A DNA stretch of 64,000 nt from Mycobacterium sp. 4858 (GTDB taxonomy: Bacteria; Actinomycetota; Actinomycetes; Mycobacteriales; Mycobacteriaceae), in the NCBI RefSeq assembly GCF_900240975.1, contig NZ_LT968775.1, positions 682,001 through 746,000 of the forward strand, given 5' to 3'. How positions within the stretch are numbered: the stretch's first letter is position 1; the number at the start of each line of letters is the position of its first letter. The position numbers and the translations under genes were made by a program. Of this stretch, positions 42,152 through 52,144 are shown piece by piece. The notes under the pieces were generated by a model that did no database searches, was not told where the DNA came from, and was given only the letters and a program-made list of their open reading frames with translations.

Positions 42152-45028
42152 GTGACCAACAATCGCACGGCCACCGCACATCCGGAACAGCCATTCATCG
42201 CACGCGCCATCCGCCGATTTTCGATCCCCATCATCTTCGGGTGGCTGGCAGTCGCGGTCCTGGTGACCCTCTGTGTCCCATCGCTGGAAAAAGTCGGACA
42301 AGAACATTCGGTGTCCATGACGCCCGACGAAGCGCCATCGATCCAGGCGATGAAGCGGATGGGCAAGGTTTTCGCCGAATCCGATTCCGACAACGCGGCG
42401 ATGATCGTCCTCGAGGGCGACCAACCCCTTGGCGACGACGCGCACAAGTTCTACGCCGCCCTGATCCGCACGCTGAAAGACGACCGGCGGCACGTCCAGC
42501 ACGTTCAGGATTTCTGGGGCGATCCGCTCACCGCCGCGGGCGCGCAAAGCGCCGACGGCAAGGCCACCTACGTGCAACTCGACCTCGCCGGTAACCAGGG
42601 CGAGGCCCTGGCGGCGGAATCGATCGAGGCGGTTCGGGGCATCGTCGCGCGAACGCCCCCGCCCGCCGGGCTCAAGGTCTATCTGACCGGGCCCTCGGTG
42701 CTGATCGCGGACATGCACGCCAGCGGCGACAAGTCCCTCGTCTTGATCACGGCGACGACCGTCCTGGTGATCTTCGTCGTGTTGCTCGCCGTGTACCGCT
42801 CGATCGTCACCGTCGTGCTGCTGCTGCTCCTGGTCGGCGTCGAGTTCGTCGCCGCGCGCGGAACCGTCGCGTTGCTCGCAGACCTGGGCGTCGTCGGGCT
42901 TTCCACCTTCGCCATCAACCTGCTCACCTCGCTGAGCCTGGCGGCCGGAACGGACTACGGGATCTTCCTGCTCGGCCGTTACCAAGAGGCCCGCCAGGCC
43001 GGCGAGGATCGGGAGACGGCCTACTACACCACCTACCGCGGGGTGGCCCACGTCATCCTCGGCTCCGGCCTGACGATCGCGGGCGCGACGTACTGCCTGA
43101 GCTTCACCCGGTTGCCCTATTTCCAGTCCCTGGGCATCCCCTGCGCTGCGGGCATGCTCGTCGCCGTCGCGGCCGCGCTCACCCTGGGGCCCGCGGTGCT
43201 CACCGTCGGCAGCCGCTACGGCCTCTTCGACCCCAAGCGGATGATCAAGGTCCGCGGCTGGCGACGGATGGGCACGGTGGTCACCCGCTGGCCCGCGCCC
43301 GTTCTGGTGGCGACGTGTGGCGTCGCCCTCGTCGGGCTGCTCGCGTTGCCCGGGTACAAGACCAGCTACAACGACCGGCAATACGTTCCCGCTTACATTC
43401 CGGCCAACGCCGGCTACGCCGCGGCCGACCGCCACTTCTCCCAGGCGCGGATGAAGCCGGAGCTCTTGTTGGTCGAGGCGGACCACGACCTGCGCGACCC
43501 GGCAGACATGTTGGTACTGAACAAGTTAGCCAAAGGCGTGCTCGCCGTTCCGGGTGTCTCCCGGGTGCAGGCGATAACCCGGCCGGACGGGACCACACTC
43601 CCGCACACCACGCTGCCGTTCATGATCGGTGCGCAAAACGCCGTCCTGGCCGAGAACAGCGCCTTCCAACGGCAACGGATGGACGACCTACTGCGGCAGG
43701 CCGACGAGCTGGCGACGATGATCGCCATCATGCAGCGCATGCATGGCCTGATGTCGCAGCTCGTCGCCACCACCCACCACCTGACCGGCGAAACCCACGA
43801 CGTGCAGGCGATCACGGCCGAATTGCGCGACCGCATCTCGGATTTCGAGGACTTCTGGCGGCCGGTGCGCAGCTACTTCTACTGGGAACGCCACTGTTAC
43901 GACATCCCGGTCTGCTGGTCGCTGCGATCGATCTTCGACGCGATCGACGGAGTCGACGAAATCAACGACAGGCTCGGCGATTTGGTCACCGACATCGACA
44001 AGATCGACGTGCTCCTGCCCCAGCTGATCGCCCAGATCCCCCCGATGATCGACTCCATGGCCAGCATGCGGACCATGATGCTGACGATGCACAGCACCAT
44101 GTCCGGGGTGCTCGGCCAGCTGGATGAGAACGGCAAGAACCCCGGCGCCATGGGCCAGGCCTTCGACGCGTCCAAGAACGACGATTCCTTCTATCTGCCA
44201 CCGGACGTCTTCGGCAACCGAGACTTCAAGCGCGGCATGGAGATGTTCTTGTCGCCGGACGGCAAAGCCGCGCGCCTGTTCATCCTGCACCGAGGCGACC
44301 CGGCGACGCCCGAGGGTTTCGCCCGGGTCGAGGCCATCAAGACCGCGGCCGAGGAGGCGCTGAAGACCACCCCGCTGGAAAACGCACGAATCTCCCTCGG
44401 GGGCACCGCGGCGGTGTTCAAGGACATCTCCGACGGCGCCAGCTACGACCTGATGATCGCGGCGATCTCCTCGCTGTGCCTCATCTTCATCATCATGCTG
44501 GTGATCACCCGCAGCCTGGCCGCGGCCGTGGTGATCGTGGGGACGGTCGCGCTGTCCCTGGGCGCCTCGTTCGGGCTCTCAGTGTTGTTGTGGCAGCACC
44601 TCATTCGGATGGAGCTGCACTGGTTGGTGCTGGCGATGTCGGTGATCATCCTGCTTGCCGTGGGGTCCGACTACAACCTGCTCCTGGTCGCCCGGTTCAA
44701 GCAGGAGATCGGCGCCGGGCTGAACACCGGGATCATCCGGGCCGTCGGCGGCACCGGCAAGGTGGTGACCAATGCGGGCCTGGTGTTCGCCTTCACCATG
44801 GCCTCCATGGCGGTCAGCGAGCTTCGGGTGCTCGGCCAGGTGGGCACGACCATCGGCCTGGGCCTGCTGTTCGACACCCTGGTGGTGCGCGCGTTCATGA
44901 CCCCGGCCATCGCCGCGCTGCTGGGCCGCTGGTTCTGGTGGCCGCTGACGGTGCGTCCCCGCCCCGCCAGCGCCATGCTCCGGCCGACTGGGCCCCGCCC
45001 GGCGGTGCGGGCCCTGCTGGGCGAGTAG
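42152..45028 (+). CDS. MmpL-family RND transporter
   Basis: The 958-residue protein has the usual MmpL layout: TM1 near residues 27-47, a periplasmic domain, TM2-6 (residues ~190-360), a second large periplasmic domain with helical coiled segments (residues ~400-740) and TM7-12. Proton-relay Asp-Tyr pairs sit in [14 protein letters not shown] and in [13 protein letters not shown]. These pumps export lipids or siderophores. No mmpS precedes it; the adjacent plsC-GT2 genes suggest a lipid or glycolipid cargo. GTG start at 42152. Confidence 0.93.
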   Translation: MTNNRTATAHPEQPFIARAIRRFSIPIIFGWLAVAVLVTLCVPSLEKVGQEHSVSMTPDEAPSIQAMKRMGKVFAESDSDNAAMIVLEGDQPLGDDAHKFYAALIRTLKDDRRHVQHVQDFWGDPLTAAGAQSADGKATYVQLDLAGNQGEALAAESIEAVRGIVARTPPPAGLKVYLTGPSVLIADMHASGDKSLVLITATTVLVIFVVLLAVYRSIVTVVLLLLLVGVEFVAARGTVALLADLGVVGLSTFAINLLTSLSLAAGTDYGIFLLGRYQEARQAGEDRETAYYTTYRGVAHVILGSGLTIAGATYCLSFTRLPYFQSLGIPCAAGMLVAVAAALTLGPAVLTVGSRYGLFDPKRMIKVRGWRRMGTVVTRWPAPVLVATCGVALVGLLALPGYKTSYNDRQYVPAYIPANAGYAAADRHFSQARMKPELLLVEADHDLRDPADMLVLNKLAKGVLAVPGVSRVQAITRPDGTTLPHTTLPFMIGAQNAVLAENSAFQRQRMDDLLRQADELATMIAIMQRMHGLMSQLVATTHHLTGETHDVQAITAELRDRISDFEDFWRPVRSYFYWERHCYDIPVCWSLRSIFDAIDGVDEINDRLGDLVTDIDKIDVLLPQLIAQIPPMIDSMASMRTMMLTMHSTMSGVLGQLDENGKNPGAMGQAFDASKNDDSFYLPPDVFGNRDFKRGMEMFLSPDGKAARLFILHRGDPATPEGFARVEAIKTAAEEALKTTPLENARISLGGTAAVFKDISDGASYDLMIAAISSLCLIFIIMLVITRSLAAAVVIVGTVALSLGASFGLSVLLWQHLIRMELHWLVLAMSVIILLAVGSDYNLLLVARFKQEIGAGLNTGIIRAVGGTGKVVTNAGLVFAFTMASMAVSELRVLGQVGTTIGLGLLFDTLVVRAFMTPAIAALLGRWFWWPLTVRPRPASAMLRPTGPRPAVRALLGE

Positions 45029-45349
45029 CTAGATCAGCTGCGCGAGCGCGGTGACGACGATGAGGGCCAGCACGGCCCCGCCGATGACGTGCACCTGGCG
45101 CCGGGGCGTGAGTCGCTGCGGGAGGGGCCGCTGCTGCAGGGTGTGTTGGCGGCGCACGGCGATCAGGAACGTTCCCAACGCCACGGCGCCGGCGAGCCCG
45201 GCGGGGACCAGGTCGGCCGGGCGGACCGGGCCGTGGAGGTTCCTGATCATCAGCAGGGCGCCGTTGCCCAGGAACGCGAACGACGTCCGCGTCCAGGCCA
45301 GCATCGTCCGCTCGGCCGGGTCCCCGCGGTTCGCCGTCGGCTCGCTCAA
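45029..45349 (-). CDS. DUF202 family membrane protein (second of pair)
   Basis: A TTG start at 45349 overlaps the stop of the preceding DUF202 gene (TTGA) and gives 106 residues. It has the DUF202 opening [21 protein letters not shown] and three membrane helices. The stop abuts that of mmpL on the opposite strand. DUF202 proteins are small inner-membrane proteins of unknown function, often found as tandem pairs, as here. Confidence 0.8.
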   Translation of the reverse strand: MSEPTANRGDPAERTMLAWTRTSFAFLGNGALLMIRNLHGPVRPADLVPAGLAGAVALGTFLIAVRRQHTLQQRPLPQRLTPRRQVHVIGGAVLALIVVTALAQLI

Positions 45350-45717
45350 CTCATGACCGCCTTCGCGATCACCAACGCGAGCGCGATCAGCCCCACCACC
45401 GTCAGGCCCACCGCCAGGTAGGTCGGCGAGGGATGCCGTGGCAGCGGGGTCCCGTGACGCATGGCGCGATCCGCCTGCTGCCAACGCAACAACCCCATCC
45501 CGCTGGTGAGGATGGCCAGCAGCGCGAGCCCCCCACCGAGCACACGGCGCGCGCCGGGGACTCCCAGCTCCGGGACCAACTGCACGAGCGCCACGGCCGC
45601 GGCGAGCAACCCCAGCGCCGTGCGCTGCCAGGCCAGAAAAGTCCGCTCGTTGGCGAAGGTGAACCGGTAATCGGGCTCGCGCTCTTCGGCGCTGTCGGTG
45701 TCGGCCACGAGGCACAT
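45346..45717 (-). CDS. DUF202 (YidH-like) family membrane protein (first of pair)
   Basis: The ~123-residue protein has the motif [22 protein letters not shown] and three membrane helices. The ATG at 45717 or GTG at 45708 could start it. It is divergent from the HAD gene, with start codons only six bases apart, and overlaps its DUF202 partner downstream. Function unknown. Confidence 0.82.
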   Translation of the reverse strand: MCLVADTDSAEEREPDYRFTFANERTFLAWQRTALGLLAAAVALVQLVPELGVPGARRVLGGGLALLAILTSGMGLLRWQQADRAMRHGTPLPRHPSPTYLAVGLTVVGLIALALVIAKAVMS

Positions 45718-45723
45718 CGTTGC

Positions 45724-46434
45724 ATGATGAAGCCTGTGGTCAAGGCGCTGCTGTTCGACGTGCAAGGCACGGCGACGGACTTTCATTCGACGTTGTGCGA
45801 GGAGGCGCGGCGGATCGCCGCCGGGCGGCACCCGGAAGCCGACTGGCCCGACGTGGTACGGCGTTGGCGCGCAGGCTACTTCACGACGCTCGACACGGCG
45901 GAGCACCACGGTACCGCGTGGGTGTCGGTGCGCGCGGTGTATCGGCGGGCCCTCGACGCGGTCCTGGACCAGCGCGGCATCGCCCTGTCCGGCGCCGAAC
46001 GCGACGAGTTGACCCTGGCCTGGCAGCGGCTCAAGCCCTGGCCCGACGCGATGCCCGGGCTGACCCGGCTTCGAACCGCCTACACCCTGGCCACGCTGTC
46101 GAACGCCGACGTGTCGGCAGTCGTCAGCATCTGCAAGCGGGCGGGGCTGCCCTTCGACGCGATCTTCGCCGCGGAGATGGCCGGGGCGTTCAAGCCCGAC
46201 CCGGCGGTGTATCGGATGGCCGCGACGTATCTGGGCCTGGACGCCGGCGAGATCATGATGGTGGCCAGCCACAAGTACGACATCCGCGCCGCGGCCCGGC
46301 TCGGGTTCCGGACCGCCTTCGTCGCGCGCCCGCTGGAGTTCGGCGCCGACGGCGACGCCGACGTGACCTATTCCGACGAATTCGACATCAACGCGTCCGA
46401 CTTCCTCGATCTCGCAGCCCAACTCGGCTGCTGA
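45724..46434 (+). CDS. HAD-superfamily hydrolase (haloacid dehalogenase-like)
   Basis: The 236-residue protein has HAD motif [13 protein letters not shown] (nucleophile Asp; Gln and Ala replace residues usual in type II dehalogenases), motif II TLSNAD, a motif III Lys in [10 protein letters not shown] and a motif IV acid in [12 protein letters not shown]. Gene size matches the (S)-2-haloacid dehalogenase/phosphatase group. Substrate unknown. The start could be ATG 45724 or 45727. Confidence 0.88.
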   Translation: MMKPVVKALLFDVQGTATDFHSTLCEEARRIAAGRHPEADWPDVVRRWRAGYFTTLDTAEHHGTAWVSVRAVYRRALDAVLDQRGIALSGAERDELTLAWQRLKPWPDAMPGLTRLRTAYTLATLSNADVSAVVSICKRAGLPFDAIFAAEMAGAFKPDPAVYRMAATYLGLDAGEIMMVASHKYDIRAAARLGFRTAFVARPLEFGADGDADVTYSDEFDINASDFLDLAAQLGC

Positions 46435-46439
46435 TCGGT

Positions 46440-47003
46440 TCAGGCAGTCGCGAAGCTCGGCGGGACGGTATTGGTCAGCGCCGGGTCCGGCTTCTCCGAC
46501 GACATCGACAGGAAGCCGCGCGCGCAGCGCGCGGCCAGCAGCCAATTGGCGGGCTTCTTCATGTCCAGCCCGCCCAGCAGCTGCTTGATCATGGTCAGCG
46601 TGTCGAAGTAAATGCGTTCGCACACAAGCGTTTCCGTCTCGTCGAAGACGAAGTAGGCGGTCATGCGGACCCGGAACCGGCTGCCCGTCGGCGGCACCTT
46701 GCCGAGGTAGCCCAGATGGGTACCCATCAGCCAGAACTCGACGATCACCGCGTCGGCACTGTGCCGCAGTGCGATGATCTCGTGGTCCTGGTCGGGAAAC
46801 GCGGTGCGGGTGTAGGCGTAGTAGTCGCGCACCGCTCGATCGCCGTCGTGGACGATCATCTGCGGGATCAGCTCGTAGCGCGGATGCGGGAAGGTCGACA
46901 ACACGTCGTCCCAGTCCTGGCGGACCTCGTCGTGGAAGTGGTCGAGCACGAGCTTCTGGCGGGCGGCAAGTACGTCCGCGGCGGGGAACGCGGGAATCGT
47001 CAT
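46440..47003 (-). CDS. NTF2/SnoaL-like fold protein
   Basis: The 187-residue protein has a central NTF2-like pattern: [50 protein letters not shown] and [22 protein letters not shown]. The fold appears in SnoaL-type cyclases and many small enzymes. The start is the ATG at 47003. It lies downstream of cyp124 in the same orientation (78 bp), so it may act on the same terpenoid or lipid substrate. Catalysis is not established. Confidence 0.78.
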   Translation of the reverse strand: MTIPAFPAADVLAARQKLVLDHFHDEVRQDWDDVLSTFPHPRYELIPQMIVHDGDRAVRDYYAYTRTAFPDQDHEIIALRHSADAVIVEFWLMGTHLGYLGKVPPTGSRFRVRMTAYFVFDETETLVCERIYFDTLTMIKQLLGGLDMKKPANWLLAARCARGFLSMSSEKPDPALTNTVPPSFATA

Positions 47004-47081
47004 GACGAATAGGTTAGGCGGAATTTTGATAGCGCCGGCGCCATCAAGTTTTCGAGTGCGCACATGCTTCCGGACCGCGCG

Positions 47082-48380
47082 CTACCCCCGGGGCGGCGTC
47101 CAGGCGACCGGCAGCGCCTTGATGCCGTGAATGAACTGCGAGAGCAGCCGGGCGGGCTCCTCGACGGCGACGATGTCGGGTATCTCGCGGCGCAACTCGT
47201 CGAAGACCACCCGGATCTCGCGGCGGGCAAGGTTGGCGCCGAGGCAGAAATGCGCCCCGCCGCCACCGAAACCGAAGTGCGGGTTGGGGGTTCGCGCCAG
47301 GTCGAAGAGCCAGGGGTTGGCGAACGTCGCCTCGTCGCGGTTGGCCGAGTTGTACCACAACACGGCCTTGTCGCCCTCGGCCATCTTGGTGCCGCTCAGC
47401 TTGAAGTCGCGGGTCAGCGTCCGCCGCATGTAGACCACCGGCGAGGCCCACCGCACGATCTCCTCGACCGCCGTCGGCGCCAGCCGGTCGAAGTTGGCCC
47501 ACCACTTGTCCCGTTCGTCGGGGTAGCGCGACAGGGCCAGCACGCCGTGGCTGGTCGCGTTGCGCGTCGTCTCGTTGCCCGCCACCACCAGCAGGATGAA
47601 GAAGGACGCGATCTCCGCCGACGACAGCCGCTCGCCGTCGACCTCGGCCTCCACCAGGCTGCTGGTCAGGTCGTCGTGGTGATTGACGCGGCGGTCCTCC
47701 GCCAGCGCGGACGCGTAGGCGCCGATGTCCATCGAGATCTTGAGGAATTCGTCGAAGTCGGTCGTCAGGTCGGGGTCGCCGAACCCGAGAATCACGTTGG
47801 TCCAGTGGAAGATTCGCTGATGGTCCTCCTCGGGGATCCCCATCATGTCGCAGATGATCTGCAGCGGCAGCGGGCCGGCGAGCTCGGTGACCAGGTCCGC
47901 TTCCCCGTTGGGGTGATTGGCGATCAGCGACGCGACCAGCCGGCGGGCTCGCTCCCGCACCGACGCCTCGATGCGCGCCACCACCTTCGGGGTGAACGCC
48001 CGGCTGACGATCGAACGCAGCCGCTGGTGCCGCGGGTCGTCGAGCACGATCATCGAACCGAAGTACTCGGCGATCTCCGGCGCGTTGTCGTTGACCGTGA
48101 TGTTGGGGCTGGAGCTGAAGATCTCCGGATGGCGGCTGGCGAAGTGCACATCGTCGTGCCGGGTCAGCGACCAGTACCCGTCGCCCGCCACGAACCCCTC
48201 CATCTCGATCGCGGGCCAGAACGAGATGGGCGCCTCGCGGCGCAACGTGGTGAAGGCGCCGTCGCGGAAGTCGTCGTCGAGGCCCCAGAAGTCCAGCGAG
48301 TCCAGGTGGATGTCGGACAAAGGGACCTCCGGCGGCGGAGCCCCGTTCGTTCGCGTCGCGATACCCGTCTTAGTGGGCAC
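47082..48380 (-). CDS. cyp124: Cytochrome P450 CYP124, methyl-branched lipid omega-hydroxylase
   Basis: The 432-residue P450 agrees closely, from memory, with M. tuberculosis CYP124A1 (Rv2266): ATRTNGAPPPEVPLSDI at the start, an I-helix VVAGNETTRNA and the heme loop FGGGGAHFCLGANLARREI, with the Cys ligand near residue 379. CYP124 omega-hydroxylates methyl-branched lipids, isoprenoids and cholesterol-type side chains. The upstream MmpS-like gene overlaps its start by 11 bases. Neighbours match the Rv2264c-Rv2266 region. Confidence 0.92.
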   Translation of the reverse strand: MPTKTGIATRTNGAPPPEVPLSDIHLDSLDFWGLDDDFRDGAFTTLRREAPISFWPAIEMEGFVAGDGYWSLTRHDDVHFASRHPEIFSSSPNITVNDNAPEIAEYFGSMIVLDDPRHQRLRSIVSRAFTPKVVARIEASVRERARRLVASLIANHPNGEADLVTELAGPLPLQIICDMMGIPEEDHQRIFHWTNVILGFGDPDLTTDFDEFLKISMDIGAYASALAEDRRVNHHDDLTSSLVEAEVDGERLSSAEIASFFILLVVAGNETTRNATSHGVLALSRYPDERDKWWANFDRLAPTAVEEIVRWASPVVYMRRTLTRDFKLSGTKMAEGDKAVLWYNSANRDEATFANPWLFDLARTPNPHFGFGGGGAHFCLGANLARREIRVVFDELRREIPDIVAVEEPARLLSQFIHGIKALPVAWTPPRG

Positions 48381-48720
48381 AGACGGTCCTGCCGCCCGCC
48401 GACTGCGCGTCGGCGACCACGTTGCCGTCGAGCAGGATCCGGCAGCGCAGGGGGCCGGCGCCCTGCGCGCTGATCACGAACACCTGCCCGCCGAAGGAGG
48501 TGAACTCCGTCGACCACGGCAGCGGCACGTTGACCTGGTGCAGCTGACCGGCGTCGGTCTGGTACGAGATGTACTGCGCGACCGGGCCGCCGGTCACCTC
48601 GTAGCGGGCCTGCGGCATCTGGGGGATGGCCTGGGCCACGCCGGGGACCGTCGCGACCCAGCCGACTCCGACGGCGAACAGGATCCTCAGGCCACGCCGA
48701 TGCTTCGTCATGATTTGCAT
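48370..48720 (-). CDS. MmpS-like secreted/membrane protein
   Basis: The ~116-residue protein has an N-terminal hydrophobic signal or anchor (ILFAVGVGWVATVPGVAQA) followed by the MmpS-type beta domain: RYEVTGG, YISYQTDAG, VNVPLPWSTEF and CRILLDGNVV, with two Cys. MmpS proteins usually assist MmpL pumps; none is adjacent here, so its partner may be elsewhere. The gene overlaps cyp124 by 11 bases, suggesting co-expression. The start may be ATG 48720 or 48711. Confidence 0.8.
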   Translation of the reverse strand: MQIMTKHRRGLRILFAVGVGWVATVPGVAQAIPQMPQARYEVTGGPVAQYISYQTDAGQLHQVNVPLPWSTEFTSFGGQVFVISAQGAGPLRCRILLDGNVVADAQSAGGRTVCAH

Positions 48721-48817
48721 CGTGTCACCACATGCGGTGCTACGGAAGCTTTCCGCCCAGACGAAGCGGCGCCGCTCTAATGTGAGTCCCAAGGGGGGCT
48801 GGCACGGGAAGGTGAGT

Positions 48818-49903
48818 ATGTCGGAACACGGCGCAAAACGTGTGGTGGTTTGGGGCACCGGCTTCGTGGGCAAGATGGTGATCGCCGAGATCGTCAAGCA
48901 TCCGCTGTTCGAACTGGTGGGGGTGGGCGTCAGCAACCCCGACAAGGTGGGGCGCGACGTCGGCGACATCTGCGGGCTGCCCGAGCCGGTCGGCATCATC
49001 GCCACCGACGACGTCGACGCGCTGATCGCGCTGAAGCCCGACGCGCTGGTGCACTACGGCCCGACGGCGATGCACGCCCAGGACAACATCGCGCTGATCA
49101 CGCGGTTCCTGCGGGCCGGGATCGACGTCTGCTCGACGGCGATGACCCCGTGGGTGTGGCCGACCATGCACCTCAACCCGCCGCAGTGGATCCAGCCCAT
49201 CACCGAGGCGTGCGAGCTGGGGGAGTCGTCGTGCTTCACCACCGGCATCGACCCCGGATTCGCCAACGACCTGTTCCCCATGACGCTGATGGGCCTGTGC
49301 TCGGAGGTGCGCCGGGTGCGCGCGTCCGAACTGCTCGACTACACCAACTACGAAGGCGATTACGAAGTCGAGATGGGCATCGGCCGCGAGCCCGAATACC
49401 ACCCGCTGCTGGAAGACTCCAACATGCTGATCTTCGCGTGGGGCGCCACCGTGCCGATGATCGCCCACGCCGCGGGCATCATGCTCGACGAGATCACCAC
49501 CACCTGGGACAAGTGGGTGACGCCGACCGAGCGCAACACCGTCAAGGGTGTCATCAAGCCCGGGCACGTCGCCGCGGTCCGGTTCACCATCAACGGGATC
49601 TACAAGGGCGAGACCAGGATTCAGCTCGAGCATGTGAACCGCATCGGCCTCGACGCCGCCCCCGACTGGCCCACCGGGCACGACAACGACGTCTACCGGG
49701 TGGAGATCGAGGGCACGCCCAGCGTGTTCCAGGAAACCGCGTTCCGGTTCACCGACGGGTCGGGCCGCGACGCGGCCACGGCCGGGTGCCTGGCGACCGG
49801 GATGCGGGCGCTCAACGCCGTGCCCGCCGTCAACGACCTGCGGCCGGGCTGGGTCACGCCGCTCGACCTGCCGCTGATCGCCGGCGCCGGCAACATCCGC
49901 TGA
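48818..49903 (+). CDS. NAD(P)H-dependent amine dehydrogenase-like / dihydrodipicolinate reductase-fold protein
   Basis: The 361-residue protein has an N-terminal Rossmann fold (VVVWGTGFVGKMV) and a DapB-like layout. Mycobacteria have many paralogues of this 'amine dehydrogenase-like' family. The substrate is not known. The ATG at 48818 follows gggaagg. It is divergent from the MmpS-cyp124 pair, and a common promoter region of about 100 bp lies between. Confidence 0.82.
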   Translation: MSEHGAKRVVVWGTGFVGKMVIAEIVKHPLFELVGVGVSNPDKVGRDVGDICGLPEPVGIIATDDVDALIALKPDALVHYGPTAMHAQDNIALITRFLRAGIDVCSTAMTPWVWPTMHLNPPQWIQPITEACELGESSCFTTGIDPGFANDLFPMTLMGLCSEVRRVRASELLDYTNYEGDYEVEMGIGREPEYHPLLEDSNMLIFAWGATVPMIAHAAGIMLDEITTTWDKWVTPTERNTVKGVIKPGHVAAVRFTINGIYKGETRIQLEHVNRIGLDAAPDWPTGHDNDVYRVEIEGTPSVFQETAFRFTDGSGRDAATAGCLATGMRALNAVPAVNDLRPGWVTPLDLPLIAGAGNIR

Positions 49904-50013
49904 CCGGCTGGCGCACAGGCGGCACCTAGGTTCCCCTGAGACGAGGTACAGGTTTCGGCGGCACAATAACGGCTAGCCTGGGATGCGAGTTGCTGAAGTT
50001 GGGGTTGGGGCAG

Positions 50014-51438
50014 ATGGCCAATGGAAACGGGACCGCGCTGGGCCTGTCGATCGGTAACACCAACCTGGCGGCGGTGGCCGCCGGCCGGGCCATCACCCGC
50101 AAGCCCGTCCTGACGCTCTACCCCGAGCGCGCGCCGGAAGTGGGCGTGCCCGCGGAGAACCCGCGGCTCGACCAGCCCGGCCTGGTGATGACGGGATTCG
50201 TGCAGCGGGTCACCGACCCGCGGGGACTGGTGGCGGCCGACGGCTCGGTACACCGCGGCGAGCAACTGATCGCCGACGCGATGCGCGCGCTGGCCTACGC
50301 CCTCACCGGTGGGCGGCCCCTGCCCGACAGCGTCGCCGTGACCTATCCCGCCCACTGGGCCTCCGAAGCGGTCGACGCCGTGGGCACCGCGCTGAGCTCG
50401 GTAGCCGAATGGTCCCAGCGCGCGCGGCCGCTGCTGCTCATCCCCGACGCCGCGGCCACGCTGCTCGCCGTGCGGACCGGCCCGGGCATACCCGCCCACG
50501 GGACCGTGGCGGTGTGCGACTTCGGCGGCACCGGCACCAGCGTCACGTTCATGCGCGCCGACGGCGACTATCAGGCGCTGGCCCCGACCGTGCGGCTGAA
50601 CGACTTCTCCGGCGACCTGATCGATCAGGCGCTGCTGAGCACCGTCATCTCCAACATGCCCACCACCACCTCCTTCGACCCGGCGGGCACCGTGGCGATC
50701 GGCTCACTGAGCCGGCTGCGGACCGCATGCCGGGGCGCCAAGGAAGAGCTGTCGTCGAGCACGGCGACCACCCTGAGCGACGGGCTGACCGGGCAAGTCC
50801 GGGTCACCCGCGCCGAACTCGACGACGCGATCCGCACGCCGCTGGACCGGTTCGTGGCGGTACTGGAAAACGCGTTGGCCCGCAACGGGATTCAGGACCT
50901 GGCGGCGGTCGTCACGGCGGGCGGCGGGGGCAACATCCCCGCGCTCACCACCACGCTGTCGCAGTACTTCCGCGTCCCGGTCATCACCACGCCGCGCCCA
51001 CATCTGACGGCCGCCACCGGCGCCGCGCTGCGGGCGGCGAACGGTCCCGGCGAGGTATCCGCGGCGGCTTCGGCGGCTTCGGTGTCGCCGGAGGCGACCG
51101 CGACGGCGCAGGCCGCCCCGTCGGCGGCGATCACCGGCGCGGCTCCCGTGCGGGCGTGGTCGCTGACCGGTAAGCAACCGCAGGTCACGCCCACCCCCGC
51201 CGGCGAGGAGACCACCGACGAGCCCGCGGCCGCCAAGCGCAAGGGCCGCCTGTTTCGGCTGCCGGTCCTGGCCGCGGTCGTCGGCGGGGCGGCGGCGGTG
51301 GCGCTGGTGGGGACGGCCGTCACGATCGGCCTGACCTCGGCGAACAAATCCGCGACGACGCCGGCGCCGGGCGTGACCAGCAGCCCGGTTCCCGCGCGAG
51401 CTCTCCCCTCCTCTGTTCGCCGCCACGGTCGTATGTGA
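50014..51438 (+). CDS. Hsp70-fold membrane protein (Rv2264c-like), shortened by an in-frame stop
   Basis: The protein has an actin/Hsp70-like ATPase fold (LGLSIGNTNLAAVA; VAVCDFGGTGTSVTF; VVTAGGGGNIPAL), an Ala/Pro-rich cytoplasmic linker, one membrane helix (VLAAVVGGAAAVALVGTAVTIGL, here noted as two parts VLAAVVGGAAA and VALVGTAVTIGL) and the start of a Pro/Thr-rich outer region. A TGA at 51436-51438 ends it, yet the same frame continues open to 51708 with a conserved-looking tail. The segment just before the stop is atypical. Homologues Rv2264c/Rv0312 carry a long proline-rich tail. The function is unknown. The ATG at 50014 follows ggggcag. Confidence 0.82.
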   Translation: MANGNGTALGLSIGNTNLAAVAAGRAITRKPVLTLYPERAPEVGVPAENPRLDQPGLVMTGFVQRVTDPRGLVAADGSVHRGEQLIADAMRALAYALTGGRPLPDSVAVTYPAHWASEAVDAVGTALSSVAEWSQRARPLLLIPDAAATLLAVRTGPGIPAHGTVAVCDFGGTGTSVTFMRADGDYQALAPTVRLNDFSGDLIDQALLSTVISNMPTTTSFDPAGTVAIGSLSRLRTACRGAKEELSSSTATTLSDGLTGQVRVTRAELDDAIRTPLDRFVAVLENALARNGIQDLAAVVTAGGGGNIPALTTTLSQYFRVPVITTPRPHLTAATGAALRAANGPGEVSAAASAASVSPEATATAQAAPSAAITGAAPVRAWSLTGKQPQVTPTPAGEETTDEPAAAKRKGRLFRLPVLAAVVGGAAAVALVGTAVTIGLTSANKSATTPAPGVTSSPVPARALPSSVRRHGRM

Positions 51439-51708
51439 AAAAGAGACACCCCCACCCCCCCCGCCAACACCGAGACGCCGTCGACCAGCGTCCCGTCAGC
51501 CAAACCGCAGCAGGCACCGCCGCTGGCGGCGGCGCCGCGTCAGGCGATCCCGCGGGTCCCTGAGGTCCCGCCCATTCCGGCGGTCCCCGGACTCAACGAA
51601 CCCATCCCCGGCCTGGATCGGGTCAACCAGATCATTCAAGGCATCGGCGGAGACTTGGGCATCAGCGGCATCCCCCAATTGGACCCTCAGCTGGGAACGA
51701 CCCGATAG
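51439..51708 (+). pseudogene. Orphaned Pro-rich C-terminal tail of the Hsp70-fold gene
   Basis: In the same frame as the preceding gene, after its TGA, 89 codons encode a Thr/Pro-rich linker and a tail (IPRVPEVPPIPAVPGLNEPI, then NQIIQGIGGDLGISGIP) ending at TAG 51706-51708. This looks like the native C-terminus of the upstream protein. An eight-C run lies at 51455-51462. A point change, compensating indels or a sequencing error could have produced the stop. Confidence 0.7.
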
Positions 51709-51709
51709 G

Positions 51710-52072
51710 TCAACGCTTTTCGCCCTTGTTCTCCGCCTTCGCGGCCTCTTTGAGTTGCTCGTTGAGGGCCTTGTCCTTCTCGATCTGGTCCTGCAGAGCC
51801 TGCTCGTCGCGCGAGTCGTCGGCCTTCGCCTGGCCGTCGGAGTCGGCACCCTCGGGCACTTCGTGCCTGGGGTTGCCGTCCTCGTCCAACCATTCGTTGA
51901 CCGCGGTCCCCGACACGCTTCCCCCGGTGCCGGGCAGCACGATGGTGGGCTTTTCTTTGTAGGCCTCCATCATCTCGGCGGCCTTCTCCTTGTCGCCTTC
52001 GTCCGGCTCCGGCTTTTCCGTCAGCTTTTGATCGGTGTCCTGATCTGCCGCTTTATCGTCCTGGACGCTCAT
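51710..52072 (-). CDS. Acidic hypothetical protein
   Basis: The 120-residue, highly charged protein is rich in Asp/Glu/Lys. It has a central segment (KPTIVLPGTGGSVSGTAVNE) flanked by low-complexity charged arms, and no signal or membrane segment. It is convergent with the Hsp70-fold gene, one base beyond the tail's stop. Similar small acidic proteins occur in mycobacteria; the function is unknown. Confidence 0.7.
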   Translation of the reverse strand: MSVQDDKAADQDTDQKLTEKPEPDEGDKEKAAEMMEAYKEKPTIVLPGTGGSVSGTAVNEWLDEDGNPRHEVPEGADSDGQAKADDSRDEQALQDQIEKDKALNEQLKEAAKAENKGEKR

Positions 52073-52144
52073 GCTTCAAACCCCCTCGCAATCGCATGTC
52101 GCGATGTTCGGGGGGTTACCCGTTGCGGCGTTGTGTCGAAACTC

